From: Shimia_B sp038525525
GTDB lineage: Bacteria; Pseudomonadota; Alphaproteobacteria; Rhodobacterales; Rhodobacteraceae
Direction of reading: 5' to 3'
Length of the DNA: 64,000 nt
Assembly (NCBI GenBank): GCA_038525525.1
Contig: JBCBHO010000002.1
Coordinates: 496,001 to 560,000, forward strand
Shown here: positions 8,301 to 15,976 of the stretch, in pieces
Layout: each line of letters starts with the position of its first letter
Numbering within the stretch: the stretch's first letter is position 1
Notes under the pieces: model-generated
What the model was told of the DNA's origin: nothing
The model's database searches: none
The model's input: the letters and a program-made list of their open reading frames with translations, nothing else
Position numbers and translations under genes: made by a program

Positions 8301-9313
8301 AGCGCTTCGTCGAGGACGCGCACGTCCGCCACCGGATCCCCGCGCGTGAGTGCGCCGAGCGTGGCATCCCATCCTCGCGCGAGAAAGAGCGGACCGCCGG
8401 CGGTGCCGTCCGGCTTAAGCCCCGTGGCGTGGATGGCATTGACCTCATCGGCCAGCTCGGCTGCCCATGACCCGAAGTCACGCCGCGCCTCGGCCGCGAC
8501 ATCGGCCGCGTCGGCAAGGCCCGCGAGGCGCCCGTTGGCAGGCCGCAGGGACACGGGCGCCGCGTCCTCTTCGGCCGCGATCACGGTCACGCGGCCCTCC
8601 TCGGCGAGCGTGAGCCGCGCCGCGCGGCCATCGGACAGGAGAAGCGGCCCCCCGGGGCCCATCCGGATGGTGGCGAGATCCCTGTCGTCGGTCTCGACGC
8701 TCACGGGAAGGAGGTCGGCCAGCTCGGCAAACTTCGCCTCGCGCAGGTCAAGAAGCGGATTGCGATCAGCGGGCTCCGGCGTCCGCTCGATCTCCGCCTC
8801 GAGCACTGCGAGCCCGTCGAGCAGCTCGTTGACCTCGTTTACCGCGAGGCCTCGCTCGGCCTCGATCCCGCGCGACTGCGCCTGAAGCCCGGCGTCGAGA
8901 TCATTCACCTGGGTGGCAAGCGCCTCCCCCGCGCCGATGAAGGCGAGGCGCAGGCCCTCGTCCTGCGGGCTCTGGGCCAGGGCATCGAGCGCGTCGAAGA
9001 CGCTGTCGAGCGTATCCGGAATGCCGCCCGGCCCGGGCAGCAAGCGGCCCTCAAGGCTCGAAACATGGTACTGGTAGGCCCGGGCTGCGCCCTGCGTGGA
9101 GACCGCGTCACGCTGCCGGTCCGCGAGGAGCCCGTCGAACGCACGGCGGATATCTTGCACCTCGACACCGCCACCCGCGGGCTGCGCGCGCGTGAGCATG
9201 TCGCGCCGCGCATAGCCCGGGGTCTCCACGTTCGCGATGTTCTCCCCTGTGACGGCGAGACCAGTGCGCGCGGCGAGCAGGCCGCTTCGCCCGATATTGA
9301 TGATGTCCGACAC
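5333..9313 (-). CDS. flgK: flagellar hook-associated protein FlgK (HAP1), very large form
   Basis: A 1326-residue HAP1 that connects hook and HAP3. The N-terminal D0/D1 segment (IINIGRSGLLAARTGLAVTGENIANVETPGYARRD) and the C-terminal segment (MASAENALEAADRAVSSL...QQQQAYQANAQVIGVARDIFNTLLQAL) are clear and in the right places. Between them lie roughly 900 residues of Ala/Gly/Asp/Thr-rich, probably beta-rich sequence, so the protein is more than twice the usual 500-650 residues. The reading frame is uninterrupted and codon use resembles neighbouring genes, so it is not an assembly artefact. GTG start at 9313, 9 bases after flgJ. The extra mass should lie on the outside of the hook-filament junction. 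Confidence 0.95.
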   Translation of the reverse strand: MSDIINIGRSGLLAARTGLAVTGENIANVETPGYARRDMLTRAQPAGGGVEVQDIRRAFDGLLADRQRDAVSTQGAARAYQYHVSSLEGRLLPGPGGIPDTLDSVFDALDALAQSPQDEGLRLAFIGAGEALATQVNDLDAGLQAQSRGIEAERGLAVNEVNELLDGLAVLEAEIERTPEPADRNPLLDLREAKFAELADLLPVSVETDDRDLATIRMGPGGPLLLSDGRAARLTLAEEGRVTVIAAEEDAAPVSLRPANGRLAGLADAADVAAEARRDFGSWAAELADEVNAIHATGLKPDGTAGGPLFLARGWDATLGALTRGDPVADVRVLDEALMPDGPVTLIYDDVSAAWQAVDASGTLLGEGTDRILLPGLEIALSGAPLNGDRITLSQDANAGFFRMALADPDEIAAGAPWITGANAGNAGTARLSAATIEAPPGAAALADLAAELEAGAVSFVSDGPVGVIPRGIGAAELSAQARPATMEFAPLAGADLTALSVSIGPDTFTFTPPGPLSPSELVAALNSGALRSSTDEALGDLGFVAAFDGADAVTLLSRTGASPDSADLTTTASTLPGVEIATAADAAEIALFTRDGRQISGAPLSQAEAAALLRPENGFAEDAVYVPPGAGAAGLNRASGPGDFALRVPEAGNGIATWPAGTARPETPARRFTLDDGLASTAIDAPPGASAAWLADLLSASGAVTARAETRVALDLPPAGLLDFALAGLNGTGVPLSVDLSGGPGALAAAVNGQTGTTGIRAELSRDGARVELVQAGGADLRLEGLTHSAGDPVTFTRRAADGAMLGSSTISATGAESVVIAGSVTLSRGSGFSLGEGGTVTAAARDASIGGLVDVSRRAAGSEATLTLAPALSDDIALREVVITGADGRLRTASGDPASGTTLAASLAADLRETSPASRIEGAALGAPPEDGARMVVGLGSQSYQITMRDGAPVVEGPEPDRISARFDTSGRFVIETVGGHLDGAALSLTDAAGEAARFGMGPADAPQTTVIGQPFDAANLPASFEVVLAGTSYTVSVSAGAVVLPPTFPGTGYINTGFGRVEIAFDAREGAFRVPADPAGVDAGFDTLGAEASVTEAALDLVATDGRALEIAPQASGTGTSLRLTALPDEDVIVVLDGAANPRLAGSFIEGPPSAPERELRVLDAEAGLVELFDTQSGESLGTRTLDAAGRASFGALEVTLDGAAETGDAFSILPGDGRPGDGRTIGALAALRLEDTATVAGGYGAGFAALQQDVGARVATGEIRMASAENALEAADRAVSSLSGVDLDEEAARMIQQQQAYQANAQVIGVARDIFNTLLQAL

Positions 9314-9322
9314 CTGCCCGCC

Positions 9323-9619
9323 CTACCCGCGCCCGGCGAATTGCCGGTGGATCGCCTCGGCGAGGCCAAGCCCCGCCCGCTGCGCGCCCGCATCGGCCAG
9401 CGCCTGATCCAAGAGTGTGCGTGTGGTGTCCATCCCCTGACCTTCTCCCAATGCCTCCCCCAACGACGCAGCGCGCGCCGTTTTTAGCACCTGCGTGAGA
9501 AAGAGCGCTTCGAAGCCGCGCGCGGCTTCGAGCAGGTCCGGCTGCAACGCCTGCGTTGCGCGCGTGGCGGCCTCGGGGGGCCTGTGGACGTGCAGACCGG
9601 ACAAGGCGGGATCGATCAT
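9323..9619 (-). CDS. flgJ: rod-binding protein FlgJ, N-terminal domain only
   Basis: A 98-residue protein matching the rod-binding part of FlgJ (ARGFEALFLTQVLKTARAASL...), which caps the growing rod in the periplasm. The C-terminal muramidase domain of enteric FlgJ is absent, as in many alphaproteobacteria, so a separate lytic enzyme must open the peptidoglycan; I see none in this window. ATG at 9619 is preceded by GGAG, and flgI ends 11 bases upstream. Confidence 0.85.
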   Translation of the reverse strand: MIDPALSGLHVHRPPEAATRATQALQPDLLEAARGFEALFLTQVLKTARAASLGEALGEGQGMDTTRTLLDQALADAGAQRAGLGLAEAIHRQFAGRG

Positions 9620-9630
9620 GGCGATCTCCT

Positions 9631-10761
9631 TCAGATGACGATGAGCTCTGCGCGGAGCGCGCCCGCGCGGTGCAGCGCCTCGAGGATCGCCACGAGATCC
9701 GCCGCGCTGGCGCCCACTCCGTTGATGGCGTCCACCAGCGAGGAGAGCGAAACGCCCGGATCGAAGACGAAGGCGGGATTGTTCTCCTGTTCCACCTCGA
9801 TCTCGGTGTCAGGCGTGACCACGACATCGCCCGGCACCGCGACATTGCCATCTGGGCCGGTGACGACGGTGGTGCCCTGGTCGACGTTGAAGTCCTCGTT
9901 TACGCGCACTGTCAGCGAGCCATGGGACACCGCGGCAGGGGTGACGCGCACCTCACCCCCGATCACGACCGTCCCCGTGCGCGCGTTCACGATGACCTGC
10001 GCGCGGGGCGTGGCGGGCTCGATTTCGATCTGCTCGAGTAGGCCGAGAAACGGGACCCGCGCGCCCGGCTCATCAGGCGCGCGCACGCGCACGGAGCTCG
10101 CATCGAGGGGCATCGCCACCCCGGCACCAAAGGTCTCGTTAATCGCCTCCGCCACCGCGCTCGCCGTCGAAAAATCCGGGCGGCGGAGATTGAGCAGGAA
10201 GAAATCGGTTTCGAGGAAGGCGGTCTCCACGAGGCGCTCCACCGTGCCACCGCCGGGAATGCGGCCCACGGTGGGTACGTTGACGATGACGGAGGACCCG
10301 TCGCCCCCGGCCACCCCGAGACCGCCCACGACGAGATTGCCCTGCGCGATGGCGTAGACCTCGCCATCGGCCCCGAGAAGCGGCGTCATGAGGAGGAGCC
10401 CGCCCTGCAGCGAGCGCGCGCGCCCGACGGTGGACACCGTCACATCGACGGGCTGGCCTGGCTTCAGGAAGGGTCCGAGCTCCGCCGTGACGATGACGGC
10501 AGCGGTGTTGCGTGCGTCCAAGCTGTCGGGATCCGTCTCGAGGCCCAGACGGGACACGATGGAACGGATCGATTGGCGGGTGAGGTCGGAATTGCCGTCC
10601 CCCGTGCCCACGAGGCCCACGACAAGGCCGTAGCCCACCAGCGGGTTGGGCCGGACCCCAGCAACGTCAGCGAGGTCCTTGAGCCTGTCGGCCTGCACCC
10701 CGGTCGCGAGGAGCGACAGGCAGAGACCGAGGACACGCAAGGGTATGTCCACGCGCCTCAC
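9631..10761 (-). CDS. flgI: flagellar P-ring protein FlgI
   Basis: A 376-residue periplasmic protein forming the peptidoglycan-layer ring around the rod. A signal peptide (VLGLCLSLLATGVQA) precedes the mature DRLKDLADVAGVRPNPLVGYGLVVGL, the canonical FlgI start, and the family motif VIVTAELGPFLKPGQPVDVTVS follows. GTG start at 10761 overlaps the flgH stop as GTGA, so translation is probably coupled; a second GTG at 10752 is possible. No flgA chaperone gene is present in the window. Confidence 0.95.
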   Translation of the reverse strand: MRRVDIPLRVLGLCLSLLATGVQADRLKDLADVAGVRPNPLVGYGLVVGLVGTGDGNSDLTRQSIRSIVSRLGLETDPDSLDARNTAAVIVTAELGPFLKPGQPVDVTVSTVGRARSLQGGLLLMTPLLGADGEVYAIAQGNLVVGGLGVAGGDGSSVIVNVPTVGRIPGGGTVERLVETAFLETDFFLLNLRRPDFSTASAVAEAINETFGAGVAMPLDASSVRVRAPDEPGARVPFLGLLEQIEIEPATPRAQVIVNARTGTVVIGGEVRVTPAAVSHGSLTVRVNEDFNVDQGTTVVTGPDGNVAVPGDVVVTPDTEIEVEQENNPAFVFDPGVSLSSLVDAINGVGASAADLVAILEALHRAGALRAELIVI

Positions 10762-11420
10762 AGCGGGGACACCGCGTCGAGGCCCCGGCGCAGCCAGCCC
10801 TTGCGCGCGCTGTCGGCCACGTCGCCCGCGCCGACATACTTGATCTCCGCATTCGCGATACGATCGGAGGGCACGACGTTGTCAGCGGAGATATCCGAGG
10901 GCCGCACGATGCCCCGCAGGCGCACGTATTCTTGCCCGTTATTGAGCGTGAGCTTCTTCTGGCCCCAGATCTCCAGGTTGCCCCCCGGCAGGACGCGCAC
11001 CACGGAGACCGAGACCCGCCCGGTGAGCGAGTTCGACTGCGTGGCGCTGCCATCGCCGGAGAATGTCCGCGTGGTGGAGCCTGTGAGATCCTCGTCATCG
11101 AAGGGCAGCGGCAGGATGTCGGGGATGTCCACGGCGAAGCTGTCGGTCTTGTTCGATCCGGCGGCCTGGTTCTTGGACGCGGCAAAGGCCTCCTGGAAGT
11201 CCACCGTAAGGATATCGCCCACGGCGCTGGCGCGGCGATCGGCGGCAAAGAGACCCTTGGCACCCGAGCCGTAGATGGCCCCCGTGGGCAGACCCTGGTC
11301 GAGGGCGGCCGGCGCGACCGGGAAGACCGGCGCGAAGAACTCGCTCTCCGCCTCCTCGATCTGCGTCGAGCATCCGGCCAACGCCAGGGCGCCGAGAAGC
11401 AGCGTGCAATGCCTCGTCAT
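10758..11420 (-). CDS. flgH: flagellar L-ring lipoprotein FlgH
   Basis: Outer-membrane ring lipoprotein of about 220 residues. The signal LLLGALALAGC contains the lipobox LAGC, so Cys17 (from the ATG at 11420) would be lipidated. The body has FlgH features, including GAIYG near residue 45, a DILTVDFQE-like segment, and the C-terminal LRGIVRPSDISADNVV-type motif. An alternative GTG at 11429 overlaps the flgG stop as GTGA and would add three residues. It sits between flgG and flgI as usual. Confidence 0.93.
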   Translation of the reverse strand: MTRHCTLLLGALALAGCSTQIEEAESEFFAPVFPVAPAALDQGLPTGAIYGSGAKGLFAADRRASAVGDILTVDFQEAFAASKNQAAGSNKTDSFAVDIPDILPLPFDDEDLTGSTTRTFSGDGSATQSNSLTGRVSVSVVRVLPGGNLEIWGQKKLTLNNGQEYVRLRGIVRPSDISADNVVPSDRIANAEIKYVGAGDVADSARKGWLRRGLDAVSPL

Positions 11421-11425
11421 CCGCC

Positions 11426-12214
11426 TCACAGCTTGTTCGCCAAGTAGCTCATCATCTCGTCGGAGGCGGAGATCGAGCGCGAATTGATCTCGTAGGCCCT
11501 CTGGGCCTCGATCATCTCCACCAATTCCTGCACGACGTTGACGTTGGAGGTCTCGAGCGCGCCCTGCATAAGGTCGCCCAGCCCGTCATCGAGGGGGGCA
11601 CCCACCGCCGGCGCGCCGCTCGCCGGGGTCTCGACGAGAAAGGTCTCTCCCACGGGTGCGAGGCCGCGCGGATTGGTGAAAGCGGCCAGCGTGATCTGCC
11701 CCACCTCGCGGGCGCCGACGCCGCCAGGCTCCACCACGCTCACGATGCCATCGCGCGAGATGGAGATCGACAGCGCGCCCCGGGGGATCTGGATTTCGGG
11801 CTGCAGCACGTAGCCGCTCGTCGTGGTGACGGTGCCCTCTGCATTCTGCGAGAACGTGCCGTTGCGCGTATAGCCAATCCGCCCGTCGGGCAGCAGCACC
11901 TGGAAAAAGCCATTCCCTTCGATGGCGAGGTCGAGCGCGTTCTCGCTCGTGGTCACGGTGCCCTGGCTGTGGATCTTCTCCGTGCTGACGAGGCGCACGC
12001 CAGTGCCGAGATTGTTGGGCGACGTCGAGGCCGTGGCTTCAGAGGTCTGCGCGCCAGCAGGCCGGTAGGTCTGGTAGAGGAGCGACTCGAAATTGGCCCG
12101 GTCGCGCTTGAAGCCCGTGCTGTTCACGTTGGCCAGGTTGTTGGAGATCACCTGGATGCGCATCTGCTGCGCGTTCAAGCCGGTCTTGGCGACATGCATC
12201 ACGTTCGAGGACAT
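11426..12214 (-). CDS. flgG: distal rod protein FlgG
   Basis: A 262-residue distal rod protein. It has the N-terminal rod/hook signature (TGLNAQQMRIQVISNNLANVNSTGFKR) and the C-terminal one (EMIEAQRAYEINSRSISASDEMMSYLANKL). ATG at 12214 is chosen because the longer reading to 12277 would run through a sigma-54 promoter at 12254-12272 and homology begins at MSSNVMHVAKTGL. The 78-base gap to flgF contains that promoter, so flgG can start its own transcript within the flg operon. Confidence 0.95.
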   Translation of the reverse strand: MSSNVMHVAKTGLNAQQMRIQVISNNLANVNSTGFKRDRANFESLLYQTYRPAGAQTSEATASTSPNNLGTGVRLVSTEKIHSQGTVTTSENALDLAIEGNGFFQVLLPDGRIGYTRNGTFSQNAEGTVTTTSGYVLQPEIQIPRGALSISISRDGIVSVVEPGGVGAREVGQITLAAFTNPRGLAPVGETFLVETPASGAPAVGAPLDDGLGDLMQGALETSNVNVVQELVEMIEAQRAYEINSRSISASDEMMSYLANKL

Positions 12215-12253
12215 GCGGAAGGCCCCTTTCAAAATCGGTGTGTCTTGGACATC

Positions 12254-12272
12254 CCTGCAATGCCCATGCCAG
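12254..12272 (-). promoter_or_regulatory. internal sigma-54 promoter upstream of flgG
   Basis: The minus strand reads CTGGCATGGGCATTGCAGG, with GG and GC exactly 10 bases apart and a consensus TTGCA at -12. It lies wholly in the flgF-flgG intergenic space, with a predicted start near 12246 and a leader of about 30 bases. Confidence 0.75.
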
Positions 12273-12292
12273 AGCACTGGCGCGGCGCGCGT

Positions 12293-13054
12293 CTAGCCTT
12301 CCGGAGCCTGCAGGATGCGCGCGCCGTTTTCATCGATCTCGCGCGCTGTCATCACGAGGCGCAGGCCCCGCTCGAAGCTGCGCTGGATCTCCATGGTGCT
12401 GAGCAGCTCTTCCACGGGGTTCACGTTGGACCCCTCGAGGGTGCCGGCCAGCACGCGGGCCTGCTGATTGGGGGGCGGCACCTGCCCCTCGACGTCGCGG
12501 ATCTGCCCGTCGACACCCTTGGTCAGCACGAGCTCGGGATCAGGAATGGTGGTGGCAAGAAGGCCCACAAGGCGCTGCGCCGTGCCGGGTTCGTCCACCG
12601 GATCCGCGAAGATCTCCCCGATATCGCTGATCCGCAGCGACACGAATTCAGGGATCACCACCGGCGCGAGATCGGGGCCGAGCATGGCCTCCCCGGCCCC
12701 GTTGCGCAAAACGCCGTCCACCTCCCGACGTAGATCTCCCCGGCGGCTCAGCGCGGGCGTGCCGTCCTCGGCCTCGACATAGAAATAGCCCCGGTCTGCG
12801 ATGGCCACGTCGAGTTCCTGTCCGGTGGCCTCGAGAAACCCCGTGGCATCCGAGAAGCGGGCGGGGCCCGCCTCCAGCTGGAAGGCGCGCGTGGTCAGGC
12901 CCTCCAGCTGCGACAGAAACCGCGAGCCGCCATCGTCGGGCAGGTCGCGCCGGAAGCCCGGCACGTTCTGGTTGGCGAGGTTCTGGGCGCCCTTGACCTG
13001 CTCGTTGCGCGCCACGGCGAGCGCATTGAGCGCGGTATAGATCATCCGGTCCAT
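12293..13054 (-). CDS. flgF: proximal rod protein FlgF
   Basis: A 253-residue rod protein. The rod family N-terminus (MIYTALNALAVARNEQVKGAQNLANQNVPGFRRD) and C-terminus (VEELLSTMEIQRSFERGLRLVMTAREIDENGARIL) are present. The start motif is divergent from the usual ANNLAN (here AQNLANQNVPGF), as often seen in FlgF. It is 20 bases from flgE, in the usual flgEFG order. Exported unfolded by the flagellar secretion apparatus. Confidence 0.92.
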   Translation of the reverse strand: MDRMIYTALNALAVARNEQVKGAQNLANQNVPGFRRDLPDDGGSRFLSQLEGLTTRAFQLEAGPARFSDATGFLEATGQELDVAIADRGYFYVEAEDGTPALSRRGDLRREVDGVLRNGAGEAMLGPDLAPVVIPEFVSLRISDIGEIFADPVDEPGTAQRLVGLLATTIPDPELVLTKGVDGQIRDVEGQVPPPNQQARVLAGTLEGSNVNPVEELLSTMEIQRSFERGLRLVMTAREIDENGARILQAPEG

Positions 13055-13074
13055 GGCCCGCTCCCGATGCTGCC

Positions 13075-14337
13075 TCAGGTCCGGATGTTCATGACGGTCT
13101 CGGCCAGCGTGCCGTTCGTCTCCAGCGCCTTTGCAGAGGCCTGGTAATTGCGCTGGGCCATGATGAGATGCACGAGCTCTTCGGTGAGGTCGACATTGGA
13201 CTGCTCGACCGAGCCAGACTGGACCGCACCGAAGCCCGTGGTGCCGCCGATGCCCAGCCGCACCTCGCCGGCATCCAGCGTCGCAAGATACGTGGAGCTG
13301 CCGATGCTGTTGAGCGCCTGCAGGTTCGTGAACGTGGCGACGGCGATCTTGCCCACGGCAAAGCTCGCCTCCGCGCCGAAATTGGCGAAGACCGTGCCGT
13401 CATCGCTGACGTCGACCGAGGAGAGGCGCATCTCCCGAGCACCATCGCCCGAGATATCGGTGACCGCGAAGTCATCACGCGTCACGGTGGAATTGGCGAA
13501 ATTCAAGCTCAGCGTGTCGCCGCCTGCATCGGTGAAGGCCTGCGGCGTGAGCGCGCCGGTCTGCAGGCCCGCCGCATCGAAGGAGAGCGTCTCCGCCGGG
13601 GCGGGCGGAGCGAGGACCTCACCGTTGCGGACGAGCTGGATGCTGTAGGCGATGCTGGCATCCGCGGGAGTGGGCGCGGTCTCGAGGACGAGGAAGGCCT
13701 GCGCCGGGACAGACACGCCGGTATCGTCGAGGACGGGGACCTCGGTGGAAAACGCGTAGGTCGTGGGATCGGCGGGATCGAAGGCGGCGGCGGGCAGCGC
13801 GGCCTGCGTGCCGAGGCCGCCATTGTCCGTGAGCGACACTTGCACCGCGATGTCGACGCCCGTCGTCGCCTCCGGGACCCCGAAGGTCTGCGGGATCTGC
13901 AATGGCTCCGTGATGCGGGTACTGAGCGGTTCGCCGTTCTCGGCCGTCGGGAAGACGTGAAGCAGGTTGCCCGTGGCGTTCGAGACGCGGCCATCGGCCA
14001 GCATGTTGAACGCACCTGCGCGGGTATACCCGATCTCGGCCCCGTCATCGCTGCCGATCTGGGTCAGGAAAAAGCCCTGCCCGCGCAGAGAAAGGTCGAA
14101 CACATTGCCCGTGGAGATCGTCGCCCCGGCGCCGAAATCCCGGGTCATCCGGCTGATATTGACGCCCGCGCCCACCTGCCGGGCGGGCTGGCTCTGCGGG
14201 CTCGAATAGAAGATATCGACGAATTCGGGACGGCTGCCATGGAAGCCGAGCGTCGCCACGTTCGCGATGTTGTTGGAGGTGGCGGAGATGTCTTGCTGGG
14301 CGGCGTTGAGGCCCGAGAGTGCGGTGAAGAAGCTCAT
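13075..14337 (-). CDS. flgE: flagellar hook protein FlgE
   Basis: A 420-residue hook subunit, close to the enteric length. It has the hook/rod N-terminal motif (SFFTALSGLNAAQQDISATSNNIANVATLGF) and C-terminal motif (TEELVHLIMAQRNYQASAKALETNGTLAETVMNIR). The middle forms the hook surface domains. ATG at 14337 is preceded by GGGAGA. Hook length should be set by FliK (26485) and assembly capped by FlgD, the next gene upstream. Confidence 0.96.
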   Translation of the reverse strand: MSFFTALSGLNAAQQDISATSNNIANVATLGFHGSRPEFVDIFYSSPQSQPARQVGAGVNISRMTRDFGAGATISTGNVFDLSLRGQGFFLTQIGSDDGAEIGYTRAGAFNMLADGRVSNATGNLLHVFPTAENGEPLSTRITEPLQIPQTFGVPEATTGVDIAVQVSLTDNGGLGTQAALPAAAFDPADPTTYAFSTEVPVLDDTGVSVPAQAFLVLETAPTPADASIAYSIQLVRNGEVLAPPAPAETLSFDAAGLQTGALTPQAFTDAGGDTLSLNFANSTVTRDDFAVTDISGDGAREMRLSSVDVSDDGTVFANFGAEASFAVGKIAVATFTNLQALNSIGSSTYLATLDAGEVRLGIGGTTGFGAVQSGSVEQSNVDLTEELVHLIMAQRNYQASAKALETNGTLAETVMNIRT

Positions 14338-14376
14338 GGGATGTCTCCCTTTCCAGATGAGTGTGTCGTGGCCGGA

Positions 14377-15036
14377 TCAGCGAATAGACGCGATGTCCGG
14401 CTCGTTCAGGAGGCCGTAATCCTCCACGTCGAAGGACAGCGGCGCGCCCTCGAAGGCGGGCAAGTTCACGGCATCGACGCGCGCAAAGACGCTGGGCTCG
14501 CGCGTTTCTGCGCCCACGGCCTCCACGGTGATGCGGACCCCCCGGCGCGCATCGACGATGTCGGCAGGCGGATCGCTCCAGGCCAGGTCGAGGCGCCCGG
14601 CGGGCTGCGGCCCGAGCGTCGTCTCCGCGAGCGTCTCAAAGCTCTGCGCATCGCTCCATCGGACAGTGACCGCCTCCGCCGGAGCATCGAGCACGATTGA
14701 GCCCCGCAGCGTGCCGTCTGCGCCCGCGCGGGCCACGGTCCCCGGTACGAGGACCTCGCGCCCGATCATGCTCGCGCTGTCGCTCACGCGGCCCGCGCCC
14801 AACGCGGCGCCGATGTCTTCCATCGTCGCGTTGAGCTGCTCGATGCCCGAGACGGTCGAGAATTGCGCCATCTGTCCGAGGAATTCCCCGTTTTCCATGG
14901 GCTTGAACGGGTCCTGGTTTTCCAGCTGCGCGGTCATGAGTTTCAGGAAATCCGCCTGCCCCAGATCGGGGGCTTCCACCGGGCGTGGCTCCGGGCGCGC
15001 GGCGGGCGCCGTGCCAAGCACTGTCACGTCAGTCAT
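14377..15036 (-). CDS. flgD: hook-capping scaffold protein FlgD
   Basis: A 219-residue protein with the FlgD N-terminal motif (DFLKLMTAQLENQDPFKPMENGEFLGQMAQFSTVSGIEQLN), which caps the growing hook, followed by the FlgD beta-domain. ATG at 15036 has GGAGG 8 bases upstream. Flanked by flgC and flgE in standard order. It is discarded once the hook is complete. Confidence 0.95.
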   Translation of the reverse strand: MTDVTVLGTAPAARPEPRPVEAPDLGQADFLKLMTAQLENQDPFKPMENGEFLGQMAQFSTVSGIEQLNATMEDIGAALGAGRVSDSASMIGREVLVPGTVARAGADGTLRGSIVLDAPAEAVTVRWSDAQSFETLAETTLGPQPAGRLDLAWSDPPADIVDARRGVRITVEAVGAETREPSVFARVDAVNLPAFEGAPLSFDVEDYGLLNEPDIASIR

Positions 15037-15047
15037 CTCTGGCCCTC

Positions 15048-15464
15048 CTAGCCCTGACCCATCTTGACCGTGCGCGCCATCAGCGTGCGCATCGTCGAGA
15101 CCGTCTCGAGCACGTTCTGGTACTGGCGGCTGGCCTCCAGCATTTCGACCATCTCCTCGTCCGGGTTGACCTGCGGCAGGAAGATGTACCCCTCCTCATC
15201 GGCCATTGGATGGTCGGGGCGGAACTGCCGGTTGGGGGAACGGTCGAGCGTCACCACCTCCCGCGCGCGCGTCGTCGACAGGCCGGACTGGCCGCGCTGG
15301 TCGGCGTAGATCGTCTCGAAAACCGGGCGCATGGGCTGGTAGGCGCCCTCCTCCGTCGTGCTGACAGAACCGGCATTGGCGATGTTGGAGGATACCGTAT
15401 TGAGGCGCACCATCTGGGCGGACATGGCATGGCGCGCCACGTCAAAGATCGTTTCGATTTCCAT
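15048..15464 (-). CDS. flgC: proximal rod protein FlgC
   Basis: A 138-residue rod protein. N-terminal IFDVARHAMSAQMVRLNTVSSNIANAGS and C-terminal NPDEEMVEMLEASRQYQNVLETVSTMRTLMARTV match FlgC closely. ATG at 15464 lies just after the flgB stop with GGGGAG as ribosome site. Confidence 0.95.
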   Translation of the reverse strand: MEIETIFDVARHAMSAQMVRLNTVSSNIANAGSVSTTEEGAYQPMRPVFETIYADQRGQSGLSTTRAREVVTLDRSPNRQFRPDHPMADEEGYIFLPQVNPDEEMVEMLEASRQYQNVLETVSTMRTLMARTVKMGQG

Positions 15465-15467
15465 GGG

Positions 15468-15854
15468 TCACTCCCCTCTCATGGCATTGAGCGCGCCGGA
15501 GATGCGCCTGTTGAGCAGCGTCAGGGACGTCTGGTAGCGCAGGGCATTCTCGGCGAATTCCATCTGTTCGACGGCGATTTCGACTGTGTTGCCGTCGAGC
15601 GAGGCACTCACCGGCTTGCGATACGCGGCGCCCAAGGCGGCCGGCTGCGCGGTGGCGAAATGCCGGTCGTGGCTGACGCGTAGATCACCGTCACCGGTCC
15701 GGGCGGCAAGCTCGGTCTTGAAGTCGATATCGCGCGCCTTGAAACCCGGTGTCGCCGCGTTGGCGATGTTGGAGGCAAGCATATGGCCGCGGGTTTCGCG
15801 CAGCGAGAGCGCCTCGGCGAAGACGCTCAGGTGATTTCGAAAGGTGGCTTCCAT
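15468..15854 (-). CDS. flgB: proximal rod protein FlgB
   Basis: A 128-residue rod protein, first gene of the flgBCDEFGHIJKL operon. It shows the LSLRETRGHMLASNIANAATPGFKARDIDF motif and the C-terminal EQMEFAENALRYQTSLTLLNRRISGAL segment. ATG at 15854. A near-consensus sigma-54 promoter on the minus strand at 15938-15957 would start transcription near 15930, giving a leader of about 75 bases. Confidence 0.94.
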   Translation of the reverse strand: MEATFRNHLSVFAEALSLRETRGHMLASNIANAATPGFKARDIDFKTELAARTGDGDLRVSHDRHFATAQPAALGAAYRKPVSASLDGNTVEIAVEQMEFAENALRYQTSLTLLNRRISGALNAMRGE

Positions 15855-15885
15855 CTATGGCGGGTCCCTCGTTCATCTCGGCTGC

Positions 15886-15904
15886 CTTGGCGCGCGACTT
15901 GCAC
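15886..15904 (+). promoter_or_regulatory. sigma-54 promoter for the gene at 15977
   Basis: TTGGCGCGCGACTTGCAC on the plus strand has GG at 15889-15890 and GC at 15901-15902, exactly 10 bases apart, with a consensus TTGCA -12 element. The predicted start is near 15913. It faces the flgB promoter at 15938-15957, and the two transcripts would overlap at their 5' ends. Confidence 0.7.
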
Positions 15905-15937
15905 GGAAGCGCACAGGCAGGCTGTCTCCGAGGGCAG

Positions 15938-15957
15938 TCTGCAAAGGCGGTGCCAAG
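15938..15957 (-). promoter_or_regulatory. sigma-54 promoter of the flgB operon
   Basis: The minus strand reads CTTGGCACCGCCTTTGCAGA: TTGGCAC at -24, TTTGCA at -12, 10 bases between GG and GC. This is one of the best matches in the window, and it drives the whole flg operon. Confidence 0.85.
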
Positions 15958-15976
15958 TGACACGAGGAGCGCTCAG

